DNA of 64,000 nt from Neurospora intermedia (Eukaryota; Ascomycota; Sordariomycetes; Sordariales; Sordariaceae): the NCBI GenBank assembly GCA_037102815.1, contig BTPP01000003.1, positions 3,658,001 to 3,722,000 of the forward strand. Direction: 5' to 3'. Shown piece after piece: positions 45,094 to 56,300 of the stretch; the first letter of the stretch is position 1, and every line of letters starts with the position of its first letter. Below the pieces are notes generated by a model. It did no database searches and was not told the DNA's origin. It worked only from the letters and a program-made list of their open reading frames with translations. The position numbers and the translations under genes were made by a program.

Positions 45094-46953
45094 ATGGCGG
45101 CCAACACGAACAGATACTCGACCTACACGACCGCGTCGACGGGTTCCGACTCCAGAAATGGCGAAAAGGAGAAGAAGGAGCTCTGGAGCTCCATGCTGGA
45201 TTCCGTTGCCAGCGCCAAACGTCTCCCCGAAAAGAACATTTTGCTCCTCGGTGGTAGTGTTGACTCCCAGCGCGAATTCTTCGAATCCCTTTCTAGGAAC
45301 GAGCTCCGGCGCAACACCGACCGCCAGGGCTCACGCAAACCACCCATCGCAAACAGCTTCGCCCTCGGATACACGTATTACGACGTCCTAGATGCCGATC
45401 AGGAAGACACCCTAGCGCGCATCTCTCTCTACACCCTTACCGACCCCTCGCCCGCATTTGCCTCCCTTATACAGCCTCTTATCACGCCGCAGTCGATACC
45501 GAATACGCTGATAGTGATCCTGCTGGACTGGTCACAGCCTTGGAAATGGATGCGCCAACTGAGAGAGTGGATTTTGCTGTTACGAACCGTCTTTCAGAAA
45601 CTCAACCGCGAATGCTCGGCAACTATGGAAGAGGTCATGACCGTTTGGAGGGAACGAGGTCGAGGTGGAGGGCTTAACTTGGATGGTACCAGTGCTGTCC
45701 CGACCACGTCTGCGGATGCTGATGTTTCCCTTCCGGTTGGTCCTGGAGAGTGGGAGGATGCTTTGGGTATGCCACTTTGCGTGGTGTGCCAGAATGTGGG
45801 TTATTCGACTGGAAGCTGCGTGGACACAAGCGGGAAGCTAACCTGATGATCCAGGCCGAGAAGATGGACCATTTGGAGAAGACTCAAGGCTGGAAAGAAG
45901 AGGAGTTTGACGTGGTGCTACAGTTCCTCCGAACGATCCTCTTACGGCGTAAGTCATGTCCATCCGGTATCTCTTTATTCAAGGACATGGAACTGACAGA
46001 TGCTGTTTCACAGACGGCGCGTCCCTCATTTACACCACTCCCTCGCTGCCCTCACAGCTACCCACTCTAGTGCACTCCAGCCTGGGCATTCATTCTCTGC
46101 TCAAGAAGCAGCCACTCAAACACAACGTCATCGACAGAGATAAGATTCTCGTACCCCCGAACTGGGACTCTTGGGGTAAAATTCGTGTGCTCAGGGAAGG
46201 ATTTGATGTCGAGGCGGTCAGCTCCGGATGGACAGCGGATCTAAGCATACCGTGGCCAAGGCAACCCCAACGCGTCGCCAATGGTGACGATCAACAACAA
46301 GGCGAGACAAACGACAACGAGACTGGTGATGAAGAGCAAGAACTTGACGAGGATGAGTACGAAGAGCCAACAGAGCCCGATGGATCCTCTGTCGCATTGT
46401 ACGAGGCTTCTGTACAAGATCCAACCATGGACGCGCTCCATATTGCCGGTTCGAGCAGTCACTCGACCAAGTTGGAAGTGCAGACAACAGAGACACAACA
46501 GTTCCTGGAAAAGCAGCTGAAGTTGTTAGATGTATACAAGCAAAAGAACGAGGAGCCAACCGGCCATCTGGCCAGGATAAAGAGCGCCAGGAAAACGACG
46601 TCGGACTCGTTGACGGCGGAGGACGACCACCTCAAACAGCAAGCCGAGGCCAAGGTCTTGGAGCATATTGGCCCGGTGCAGTTTAACATGGGAGGCATTC
46701 AGGTGGATGCCGACGACATGCTCCAGCGACTTAAGGTAAGTTTTTCGTCTTGTGGTAGCCGGCCATGATCTACGATCTTTGTCATTAATGTGCACCTGCT
46801 AACATGCTCTCTGCTTAGGAACGCCAAGCCTTCGGCACCTCGCCCGAACCTCTTAGCCCCGAGGACGAGACTGTGGAGGAGACTCCCCAGATGGACACCG
46901 AGAACCTGCAAGCATTCTTCACTGGCCTTATGAACAGGAGCCGGCAGTCATGA
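45094..46953 (+). CDS. Cytoplasmic dynein light intermediate chain
   Basis: Exons 45094-45795, 45855-45948, 46014-46735 and 46819-46953 give 550 residues. The N-terminal Ras-like fold starts KELWSSMLDSVASAKRLPEKNILLLGG; the P-loop position reads GGSVDSQREFF and lacks the usual GKS. LIVILLDWSQPWKWMRQLREW is a clear DLIC signature, followed by PLCVVCQN (the altered base-binding strand) and EEFDVVLQFLRTILLRHGASLIY. The C-terminal half is acidic and disordered, with a conserved short helix near the end (TENLQAFFTGLMNR), which in DLICs binds adaptor proteins. The protein links dynein heavy chain to cargo adaptors for retrograde transport and nuclear migration in hyphae. The P-loop loss agrees with fungal DLICs being nucleotide-poor folds. 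Confidence 0.92.
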
Positions 46954-47458
46954 GCTCCCAACATCATTCCATCCCTAGTAATACCCATCTACTGCCGCTA
47001 TCTTCCCGTTGCGCAGTTTGCCTGTTGCCTTGTGTCCCATGGTTCCTCTTCCCCATCATGCGCGAAATAACATTCCAAGGCAACCCTGTCGAAAGATTGT
47101 GAGCATTCTCAGCTCCTGAATAAGGCACATTGATGCTTGAGCGTCGTAAACTTTCATACAAGCCGAGCCCATACCACCGTAAATAATGTTACACTCCAGT
47201 CGCTGACGGATCTTGTTCTATGGCTATAATGATGTAGACACATCCGAAAAATGTACTATGCCAATTGACGCACAGAACAATAGCGGAAGCATGTATTCAG
47301 TCCATATATCTTGTTACTGTACATAAAATCGCAAATACAGCGGCCGTTCAGTAGCGAGTCGGTCAGACACAGCATCACGGAGGTGCAAACGAGACAACGA
47401 TGAAAGTAACGAAACCCTAAAAGAACAACTTGTTCAGCTGATCACTTGACGACCAGCA

Positions 47459-47519
47459 TCCCAATGTCACAATGTCCCAATGTCCCATTACCCAAATGTC
47501 CCAGTGTCCCAACGCCCAA
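47459..47519. repeat. Short degenerate tandem repeat of CAATGTCC units
   Basis: About seven units of 7-10 bp variants (CAATGTCC, CAATGTCAC, CATTACC, AAATGTCC, CAGTGTCC, CAACGCC). Confidence 0.8.
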
Positions 47520-49178
47520 GCCTCCAGTTCAAGCCATCCACCACCCTGATTCATTTTGCCGATGGTGAAGCCGCCTGACTAAACACATACAGCCTATAGT
47601 CTTGAATGATCCGTCAGCTCGACCATCTTGAATCGCCGCCATCGACCTACAGGTAGAGACGAGGATAATTAAGGCCGAGGTGCTCTGGTAAATAGCAAGT
47701 CAAATATATGACAAAAGCCTGGGAATCGATCCGTACGATAGATTTATCAGGACCGACCTTCCATGCTGAAGTGAGATGCAAATGGGCTGTTTGTGTTGTG
47801 GGGACGACAATAATAAGATCACAGCTTGGAATTGTTATGAGGCGAGATGAAGTAGGAAAACGAAAGGCATCCATTGATAACATATCCGATCTCCCTCAAT
47901 ATCTCTTTGTCTAGAGGTAGCCATGACTACCTTGCTTCTCTCAAGTTCAATTTTGAAACGTGAAGTGACCAAGGAGCCGCAATCACAAGAAGCCACACTA
48001 CTCATCAGGTATTCGCAACCAACTTACCACATTCAAAGAAAAGATGACGATTGTTGCAACTGGGCTTCCCATCCGGGTTGAAGCCACGCGTAAAATACGA
48101 TTAGGTAGCAGCAAAATCTTCCTCACCGCACACTATGCTCATTTTGTACACACTATCCAGCTGTGAAGATCCAGAGATACGGCAGAACCAATCGATACAC
48201 TGCCAAATAGATTCACCACCGCTGAACGATTTATATTATTCCTAGACGTGGATTAACTACTGCGGAGTGAAATACAATCTTGCTCGTCGAGAAGTCATTC
48301 GTTCCGCCAAGGTTCAAAGGAGGAGCATTCCTTCGACACCAACGGCCCGTCAACGCTACCAACTCTCCGGAACTAACAACGCCAACACGCCACTTCCGCG
48401 CTTCTACTAACAATGAAAGAAAAATTCTACGTTCATGAATGGCGTTGCGGGCCAAGTCTTCAAACGCTTGTAGTGAAGCTTTGAAATGAATGATCCTAAC
48501 GGACATGTGAATTACAGAATCAGTTGCATCCTCCCGTCACATCAGATCCACATCTACACCACATCCACACCCAACAGCTCTGAGATCAAGAGAAGGAGTC
48601 AACGTTGGGTGAAAGAGTGCAGTTAGAGCGGGAACAGCTTTGTCGAATATCAAAGACGTTTCCATATTTCCTCATTCATTTTGCCTTGTCAATCCTCATC
48701 CTACGGAGAAGGGAAAATTCACAATCGAAGTCAAAATCTGTATGGTCCAAGAAGTCCTCACACATCACATCGATGCTTTCCTCCATCGCCTCCTCATCGC
48801 ACCTGGCAGTGCGGCTCAAATCCAGCTTGACAGCACTTCTTCTTCAGCCACCACATTACGATCTGTTCAATATTGCTTTAATGCGTTGACGACACGGGTT
48901 AACTAGCGTTCTTTGCCTCGCCGACGATCTTCCTCATTTGCATCCTCCATCTATCCATCACCGCGTCAACCGATTTTGCTTGATCTGACTTAACTGATCT
49001 TTGGCACAAGTACTAGGAGCATATATTACTGTAACAACGCTCCCATTTCCATGTTTTCGTCACACCATGATGTATCCCAAATTCCAAAACACCCACCGCT
49101 ATGTCATCCTGCACCATATGTACCCCATATGTACCTGTCTCGTGCTGTCATTCTTTCCTTTCCAAAATGTGCCAGAAA

Positions 49179-49194
49179 CCCCCCCCCCCCCCCC
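49179..49194. repeat. Poly-C homopolymer, 16 bp
   Basis: An uninterrupted run of 16 C on the plus strand in non-coding DNA. Confidence 0.95.
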
Positions 49195-49369
49195 AGTTTA
49201 TTGCTGATTGATCGAACCTTAGGGAAGATTCAGACCATACATCATATTCATGCAACCCACGACCTGAATAAAGTTCGTCTCTATGGTAGTGAACGTCTCA
49301 TTATAAACGTCTTCTCCCTATTGGTTTAAGAATAAACCGAACAGCTTGAGTTAGCGAGAGATCTCTTGT

Positions 49370-49918
49370 CTATTTAGATGGGCAAGGCAGGTAAGTAACA
49401 ACCTGAACGGATGGTAGGGGTCAGGCATACGAGGGGCTGGGATCTGATCACTCACCCGTTCAAGTTTGCTGCCGACTTCAACAAGTGTGTTGACTAAAAA
49501 TTATGGAAGAAAAAAGAGTTATCATGCGGAGTTGACAAGCCTAGTCCAGTTATAGACGTCCCCTACCCCCCCCCCCCCCCCCTCCCCTACGAGAATAGGT
49601 ATGTGTAGGTATACTGTATAGGTAGGCAGATGGCGGCCACTTACGAGTCATCTCCATCTCATCCAGCAAAAGCCCAACCTTGATCCACTCATTGGTGGAA
49701 TACTTCAAAGCCCCTTGGGCAAAATAATCCCGGCGAGCCACGCTGAGTTTTTCTGGCAAGACAGTCCTCCAGATTTGAAGATGAGCTATGACGTTATCTC
49801 TTCTCACCGTCATTTGGACGGGGAGCATTGCCAAAAGAATGTCCTTGTTCAATAGGATGTCGACCTTGTTTTTCAACAGGGTAGCCTTGCTGATGTACCC
49901 ATCAATGGTGGCACTCAT
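49370..49918 (-). CDS. Small spliced gene of unknown function (114 residues)
   Basis: I do not recognise this gene. Three exons, 49645-49918, 49456-49493 and 49370-49402, keep frame through a GTAAGT...TTTTAG intron (phase 1) and a GTGAGT...TTCAG intron (phase 0). The protein begins MSATIDGYISKATLLKNKVD, is mostly helical in character with mixed Leu/Ile/Val and charged residues (LLNKDILLAMLPVQMTVRRD, ALKYSTNEWIKVGLLLDEME) and has no signal peptide or membrane segment. The first intron carries a 17-bp G run (on this strand), which may vary in length between isolates. Consistent splice signals at two introns are the main reason to call it real. It could be a lineage-restricted gene. Confidence 0.5.
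49566..49582. repeat. Poly-C homopolymer, 17 bp, inside an intron
   Basis: C17 on the plus strand, within the proposed first intron (49494-49644) of the small minus-strand gene. Confidence 0.93.
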
Positions 49919-51457
49919 CTTGGTGTACGAAGTTATTTAGAGCAGGCGACTGATGGGCGCTGATTACGGGATGTTTAATCGGTAAACCCGCTGGCTGGGA
50001 CGAGGCGGTCTTGGTCAATAGTGGTCGTGATGATGAGTGTGTCAATCGTGATGACTGTTGATAATGACTGTTTGAATAAGAGGACTGTTGATTTACGGTA
50101 ATCGGAGCAAACACCAACTGTTGAACATGTCATTGCTGATGGCTTGAAGACCGAACCCAGGGTGATGTGGGCATTGATCACGATTGTCAACATTGGCGGA
50201 TGGTGGTTTCTCATTTTCTGACAGCTACTCGTCTACTTCACATCTGGCGCCTTCTCTTCGAGGAGCTCAGCAAGTGCGAACTACTGATTTAGAGAACCAC
50301 AACCGCAGTTAAATGACTTAGAAACTGTGACATAAGGGATTCGCTACTGTCAGTCCAGTAGTGAAAATTGGGTTCCTTCCTGTCTCAATGTGGATGGGCT
50401 TGGTGGAAAAGGCCACCTGCACCGGTCTTAAATGTACACGCACTCAAGTCCTCTCGCCCAGCAGGCTACCGTATAATTTCTGGGCGTTCGCTTCTAGCTC
50501 CCAGGGAAACCATGCAGAATCTGTAAGCATACAATTTCTGGTGGGCATGAATGTTGCAGTATGCTTCCAGCTTATGCCTGATATCCAGGGAACCTAAAAC
50601 CTAGTGCCCCGAGTCACTACGGTATGTTGAGGCAAGTGCGCTCCGTGAATTTTTGAGGTAAGCGGACACTCTCATATTCGAAGATGTTCCCAGTGTACGA
50701 TGATTTCGAAATCAAAGCCACTATTGAGTCAGAGGGGAAAGACACAAATAACGAAAGTTGGCGCTGCAGGATCTTTTGTCAATAGTGATATCTGGAAATT
50801 CAAAGAGATAATGCAATGATCGAAAGTTTTTCTTGTAACATTTCAATCATAACAAGAAAAAAAAAAAAAAAAAAAAAAAAAAAAGAAAAAGAAAAAAAAA
50901 AGGAAGATTTGGAAAAGCGGTTGCGAGACGTCAACAGGGGTGGGATAGGAAGTCAAACTCAAGGCCATGGTAGGTCGCTGTGTTGAACCCTTACTCGATC
51001 AATAGTGGTAGACTGGTCGAGGTTCCGTGACAGCACCTAGACTGAGGACAGGCGCACCGTATGACTTGACAAAATTACTACGATATCGATGAAGGAGAAG
51101 AAGAGGAGGAGGAGGAAGCCAACATATATTTGGACGGATGGCCACGGTTTATGGCTTGGGGTGACAAGCCATGAAGGGATGAAAGAGCAGGAATACCAGA
51201 TGGCAACACAAGGCTCTAACAGTGTTTGGCAAGTGATGTTATCACAGACTTGGTTTTATCCAGAAGCTCCGACAGTCAAACATCGATTACCGTGACAATC
51301 GGATAGATGGTATCAACTCCATTGCAAAATCCGCTCACTATGCAACTATTTTCAAAAGGATAAATGAATCTTCCAAAACTCCGAAAGATCTGAGCGCGTA
51401 GGGCCGTAACGAGAATCCTCCTCCTTCCTTCGGCAGTAGCCACTTTATTCCACACGC
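49919..51457. other. Intergenic region with A28 tract
   Basis: About 1.5 kb without recognised gene. A28 at 50857-50884 is followed by further A-rich sequence to about 50902. Confidence 0.45.
50857..50884. repeat. Poly-A homopolymer, 28 bp
   Basis: A28 followed by GAAAAAGAAAAAAAAAAGG. No upstream gene body or target duplication marks it as a retroposon tail. Confidence 0.92.
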
Positions 51458-54119
51458 TTACTCACGCGTATCCGCCCCAAGCAACAGAGCGTTCGCCCCA
51501 GCCTTGGGCATCTTCCAATATTGCCTCAAGGAAGCCGTCTGCTCGACTTTGACACGTGTCTCCCTGACACCCAGCCTCAAAGTCACAACGCCGGCCAAGA
51601 GACTGACAAACAGCCAGGGATACTGCAGAATCTCTGCCTCGAAGGCATTGATGGTTTCAATAGCCTGACGAATGAAGGGTTTCTCATCGAGGATGGTACC
51701 GAGACGGAAAAGGTTCGAGGCGGACACGGCGTTGGTTGACGGTTGGGACTTATCCATGCCACTCTTAAGGCGAAGGATGGTGTGACTGAGAGTCGCTTCC
51801 TCGGTTGAGTAAAAGCCGCCCGTATATGAATGGCGGAGGGAGGGAGTGCTGCCGACGGCCGGTGTGTCGTAGAAGAGTTCACTTTGCACGTCTAAGAAGA
51901 TGTCAGTATCTCACCGTTGGGAAATGAAGAGGTTGAGGAACATTCGGTGCGTACCTTGCAGTTCCTTCGCCCAAACAAGCCACTTAACCTCCAGAGTCGC
52001 CTCGTACAAGTCCAGCAAGCCCTCAATCAAGAATGCATAATCATCCGCAAACGCCCTTGTGTCGCTCGGCTGGTTGAACCAGAACCTCTTCAGCACCTTT
52101 CTGCTCCGTGTACCATCCTGGACCCACAAGTTCTCCTTGATAAAGGTTGCGGCGTGCTGCGCCGCCTCCAAATATTTCTGGCTCTTTGTCTTATCTAGAT
52201 CTCTCACCACCGCAGCTGTTCTCGCGAGCGCCGAAATCACCATTCCGTTAACACCAACCACCACCTTCTCGTCTCTCGCAGGCCTGGGTCTCTCCTGTTC
52301 TCTGTGTACCCTCAGCCGTTCCCGTGCCTTTGCAATCATTTTCTTTACATCATTCACAGGGATGCCGAACTGCTTGGACAGCGCCTGGATATCTTTTCCC
52401 CAGACGGAACACAGTACGTTCTGGTTGATGAACTCGTCATGAGGGTCCTGGTCGCGGGGGATGTTCCCATCCTCGAGGACGTTCCAGTACGCTGCTGCCA
52501 CTTCGGCGGACCCAGCGGGTCCGACCACGTCATCAAACTCCCGGCGCGTCCAGAGATAGTAAGCGCCCTCACGCATGTGCCGGTCGCCCTTGCGATAGAA
52601 AGAGTCTGCTGCCTCACTTGTAACGAAGCCGCCCCCGGAGAACTGAATCAGCGGGCTTGTGAGGTAATCGGCGAGATCGATCACTACGTCGGCAAATTCG
52701 TCCTCCAAAGAAAGCCGGGTCTCGGTGGCAGATGATTGAACGCGGCCGAGCCAGGCATCAAGGTATACGCCCAGAAGAAGTGCGTTTTCTCCGATCATCT
52801 TCTCAAAATGCGGCATGCTCCAGTCGCTAGTTACGCTGAATCGCATGAAGCCCGCACCGACATGGTCCCTCAATCCACCATCGCGAATACGACGCAAGGT
52901 GCTCCGTGCCATAGAAGCGGCATTCTCGACTTCCTTGTCGCCCACTACGTCTCTCACCTCTCTGGGGAACTGCGCCAGCCGAAGCAAGAACGAAAGCCGG
53001 GCCGGGTTGGGGAACTTTGGTGTTCCGAAGCCGCAGTCCACCGGGTCAAACATCTTAAAGATCCTGTCCAAAGCTTCATCAAGCTGGTCCAAGTCCAGGT
53101 CAGCGCCCGCCTCTACATCGGCTGCGGCTACGGGAGCTACCACGGGCACTGGTTCGGCGGGTGTACCGCTAAATGTGCCCTCCTGCGCGAAGTCCTGCAG
53201 CTTATGAAGCATCTCAAACGCCTCGCGACGGCATCGCTCCTCCTGCTCCACCCAGAACTTGTGGATCTTCTTTGCTATGGCAAGGAAATCGTTGTAGGAT
53301 TCTTCACCACCACCATTGATACTGGAAGCCTCGGGGGTCGCTGCAACGCCACCGACGCCGCTGGCACCCCCACGGGCAGCAGCAAGGCTGTGCTCAGTTC
53401 CGGGACCGGGCCAGTAGGTACCGCCAAAGATGGGATAGAGGTCGGGGGTGAGAAAAAGGTTGAGAGGCCAACCACCGGTCGCGTTCACAGCTTCGCTATA
53501 GTTCTGGTAGATGGTGTCAAGGTCGGGACGCTCATCGCGGTCGATAATGACGGGGATGAAGGACGAGTTCAGGAAGGCGGCAACGGCATTGTTGGAGAAA
53601 GAATCTTGAGTTGTAAGGCGACAGTCTGGGTAAATGATATGGTGAGCAAAAAGCCGCAGTCAGAGCCGCCAGATGAGGTGGCAAAGGAAGGCCAGCGGGA
53701 ACAAGAGACAAGAACATACGATGGTCGGCCAAGAAGCCAATATGCATAAAGATGGGCTTGTTTTCAGCCTGGGCGCGCTTCAGGGTATCGGCATTGAGCA
53801 GCTGCCAGGCAACAGGTGTTTTGGCATGTACGCGGACATAGGGACTTTGACTCTCGGCAGCACGATTCCGAAGCTGTCCAAAAGAGGCCGGCTGCTGTGT
53901 GTTGGAGGTGGCAGGAGCCCCGGGAATTTGCGACCCTGCTGCGCCCGGTGCTATCGAAGCATTGGCAGACACGGAACCACTACCGGTCCGAGACGGTAGG
54001 CTTTGATGAAGCTGTTGTTGGGAAAGTTGGTGTTGCGGTTGATTCTGTTGTTTCTGCTGTTTCTGCTGCTGATCTTGTTGTTGCTTTTGCTGCTGCTGTT
54101 GGAGCTGTGCGGACATCAT
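51458..54119 (-). CDS. SPATA20/YyaL-type protein: thioredoxin-like domain plus (alpha/alpha)6 barrel
   Basis: Exons 53720-54119, 51955-53625 and 51458-51891 give 834 residues. The N-terminus is a Gln-rich low-complexity tract (residues 3 to about 40), then a Ser/Ala linker. The thioredoxin-like part reads TPVAWQLLNADTLKRAQAE, KPIFMHIGFLADHHCRLTTQ, IIDRDERPDLDTIYQNY and GGWPLNLFLTPDLYPIFGGT, the DUF255 signature. A helical barrel follows (for example MPHFEKMIGENALLLGVYLD). The cysteine pair of bacterial and animal relatives is reduced to one Cys (DHHCRL). A hydrophobic segment lies near the C-terminus (YPWLFVSLLAGVVTLRLGV). Biochemical role is unknown; relatives are called spermatogenesis-associated or thioredoxin-domain proteins. 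An in-frame Met at 54329 would add 70 hydrophobic and basic residues, possibly a targeting leader. Confidence 0.87.
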
Positions 54120-55369
54120 CTTGGGCAATTGGCTGGCAGCAGAGTCGCTTTCTGGAATTGCTTCGAAGGCGACACTGAAAATGGGTAGCAACAGGAGGGC
54201 AGGATGAGTCCGGAACAAACGTTTCCACTTGCTGGGGAAGAGGTGCGTCCGGAAAGTGAAAGCGTAGATACTAGTTGGGACAGAAGGTAGGAGTAGTAAC
54301 AATGACGGTTGGGCTGATGTAGACCACACTCGGATACTACCGTAACGTAACGGAATCGTGAAAAGAAGGACGGGAGAAGCGTCCAGAGAGCACAGTTGGA
54401 ACTTGGGGCACAGGCAGCAAGCGAATCGAGTTGCGGGAAGCCGGAAACTGACCCAAAGGCGGGACGGGGCAGGTGGGGGTTGCCATGGAGGCGGCGGAGG
54501 CTACTTCGCCGTGGGTGGATGGATGCCGCTAGCAACCGGAGTCTTTCACCGAACAACTGTAATGGTGCACGACACTCTTTGGGTGCTGTAACACTCACTG
54601 TGGCGGACGCCCGGTATGAGATTTACTCATTAGGAGCGGACCTTCTGCCCCGCCCTCCTTATCTCCCAACCTTATCTGGGGCTACTCTCGCTTGGGCCGT
54701 GCGCTTTTTGTTTACAATCATCGCAGCTGCCCCTTTTTGGAGCTGCATGGTTGACGCCAAAACCAACGACGAGGCAGGAGTACAATGAAGCAGCACCTAC
54801 CAGCGGCTACTAATCAAACTACATTATCATTCCACATCAATTCTCCCGTAGCTACCCGAGGACCTCCTCTTTGGATAAATCTAGGCCGATGAGTCACTTC
54901 GACTGCAGTTTGGCATGAACAGGTCCAAAAGACAACTCCAACAGTCCAGTATCTCGTAGGCAGGCTAGGGAATATTTCAGTAGCGAGACTGGAACATCAT
55001 CTCTGCTCTATAGCAAAGAGGGCATAAAAGTGGCTGGGTAACAGAGCCAGTTAGCTGTAGTGAGTAATCAGCATATAAAGGAAATAAGAACACCGACTTA
55101 ATTTATATAAAGTCCTAAGTCGATGCTGTCATGATTGAAATTCGTGTGTTCTTGCTGTAGATATATTTTGTCATCCATTTTATTCGGCGATGACGGAATG
55201 TCGCGGGAGGCCGAGAATTGTCATCGGAACACCCGCAGCTTTGGCATCACCAGGAATACTGACTGAACATAAGATATAGGGAGCAATAAAAAAAATGAAG
55301 TAAAGAAGACAACAAAAGGAGAATGATAAGTGCAATATGCAAAGAGGACGAAAAGAATGCAAAAGAAAT
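54120..55369. other. Upstream region of the SPATA20-type gene and spacer to tRNA-Pro
   Basis: About 1.2 kb. The frame of the upstream gene remains open to 54329. The rest holds no recognised gene; AT content rises towards the tRNA. Confidence 0.45.
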
Positions 55370-55459
55370 GGGGCCACCCGGGGATTGAACCCGGGACCTC
55401 TCGCAAGAATGCTCAGGATTGAACCCTAAGCGAGAATCATACCACTAGACCAGCGGCCC
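55370..55459 (-). tRNA. tRNA-Pro (anticodon AGG) with 18-nt intron
   Basis: On the minus strand GGGCCGC pairs with GTGGCCC (one G.T), the D-arm is TGGTCTAGTGGTATGA, the anticodon stem is CTCGC/GCGAG around loop TTAGGGT, and the T-arm is CCCGG-GTTCAATC-CCCGG with discriminator C. The anticodon AGG reads CCU and, as inosine, CCC. An 18-nt intron (55406-55423) interrupts one base 3' of the anticodon. The mature body is 72 nt. Confidence 0.95.
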
Positions 55460-56300
55460 ATTGCAAGTTGTTGTAACGTAGCGCCAGTGAAGGGGCTTAT
55501 ATATGAAGAATACACATGTAGTCATCCTCCTTTCAAAAATAGTGGAATGGAATTTCGTACTTAGCGACGGGATTTACACATGTATTGCATGTGGTGCGAA
55601 CGATTTTGTCCGAAAGAACGATCTTAAATTTACGAAATTACTACGTAACGTAAGCTGCACTACCAATTCCAGGATTCATCGTGTCAGATGTGGTTGGTTG
55701 CATACTGTAATAAGCGCACAAAGTTATACCCCCCCCCCTTTAGACACACAGTAACCCAGCTCTGTCACCTTTTCTGATATCAAGCTGGTGGTTGCCTCAG
55801 CTTCAGTGTGGACTTCTTATAATGCGCGCTTGCCAGACTTTGTTCCAATCGTTTTGGGCAGTAACTTATTCGTATAGCGTCGTCGGGCCATATAAATTAC
55901 AATGGCTCAGCCTTAAGTTCTTGCCGTCGCCAGAATTGTTGAATGGGATGGAAGGTCGGCAAAGGGTATTGCGCAGCCCGCAGCAGTGTTATGTCAAAGT
56001 GGAGGTGATTTGAAGCAACGACTGCGGCTGCTGCTTGTCCGAATCTCGGATGCGGTTACAGAGATTTCAAAAACGACATGAGGCTTGCCTGGATTTTGGA
56101 TTGGTAAATGGAAGACAACTTGTATAACATAACATAACCTAGCGCTTGGTTGTATGAGTTGAGTATGCCCAATGTTCAGCAATGAGTTATGCTTGACACG
56201 CTGCACCTTCCAACAACAACATCCTCGTCACCGTCACGAATCTGACTGTTGTTATCTCGCCGCCTCGCCGCCTTCATCGTCCATTCAAACTTGGCTATTT
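55460..56300. other. Spacer between tRNA-Pro and the MFS gene
   Basis: About 840 bp, AT-rich, with a C9 run near 55730. No recognised gene. Confidence 0.45.

Larger units (their letters stand above)
46954..49369. other. Intergenic region with short repeats
   Basis: About 2.4 kb without recognised gene. It contains a CAATGTCCC-type minisatellite (47459-47519) and a C16 run (49179-49194). ORFs up to 94 codons have no supporting features. Confidence 0.45.

Noticed and set aside
50857-50902. Poly-A run as the tail of a LINE or processed pseudogene
   Set aside because: No coding remnant upstream on either strand and no flanking target duplication were found.
52736-53749. 337-codon plus-strand ORF
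   Set aside because: It is antisense to the SPATA20-type gene and has no domain signal.
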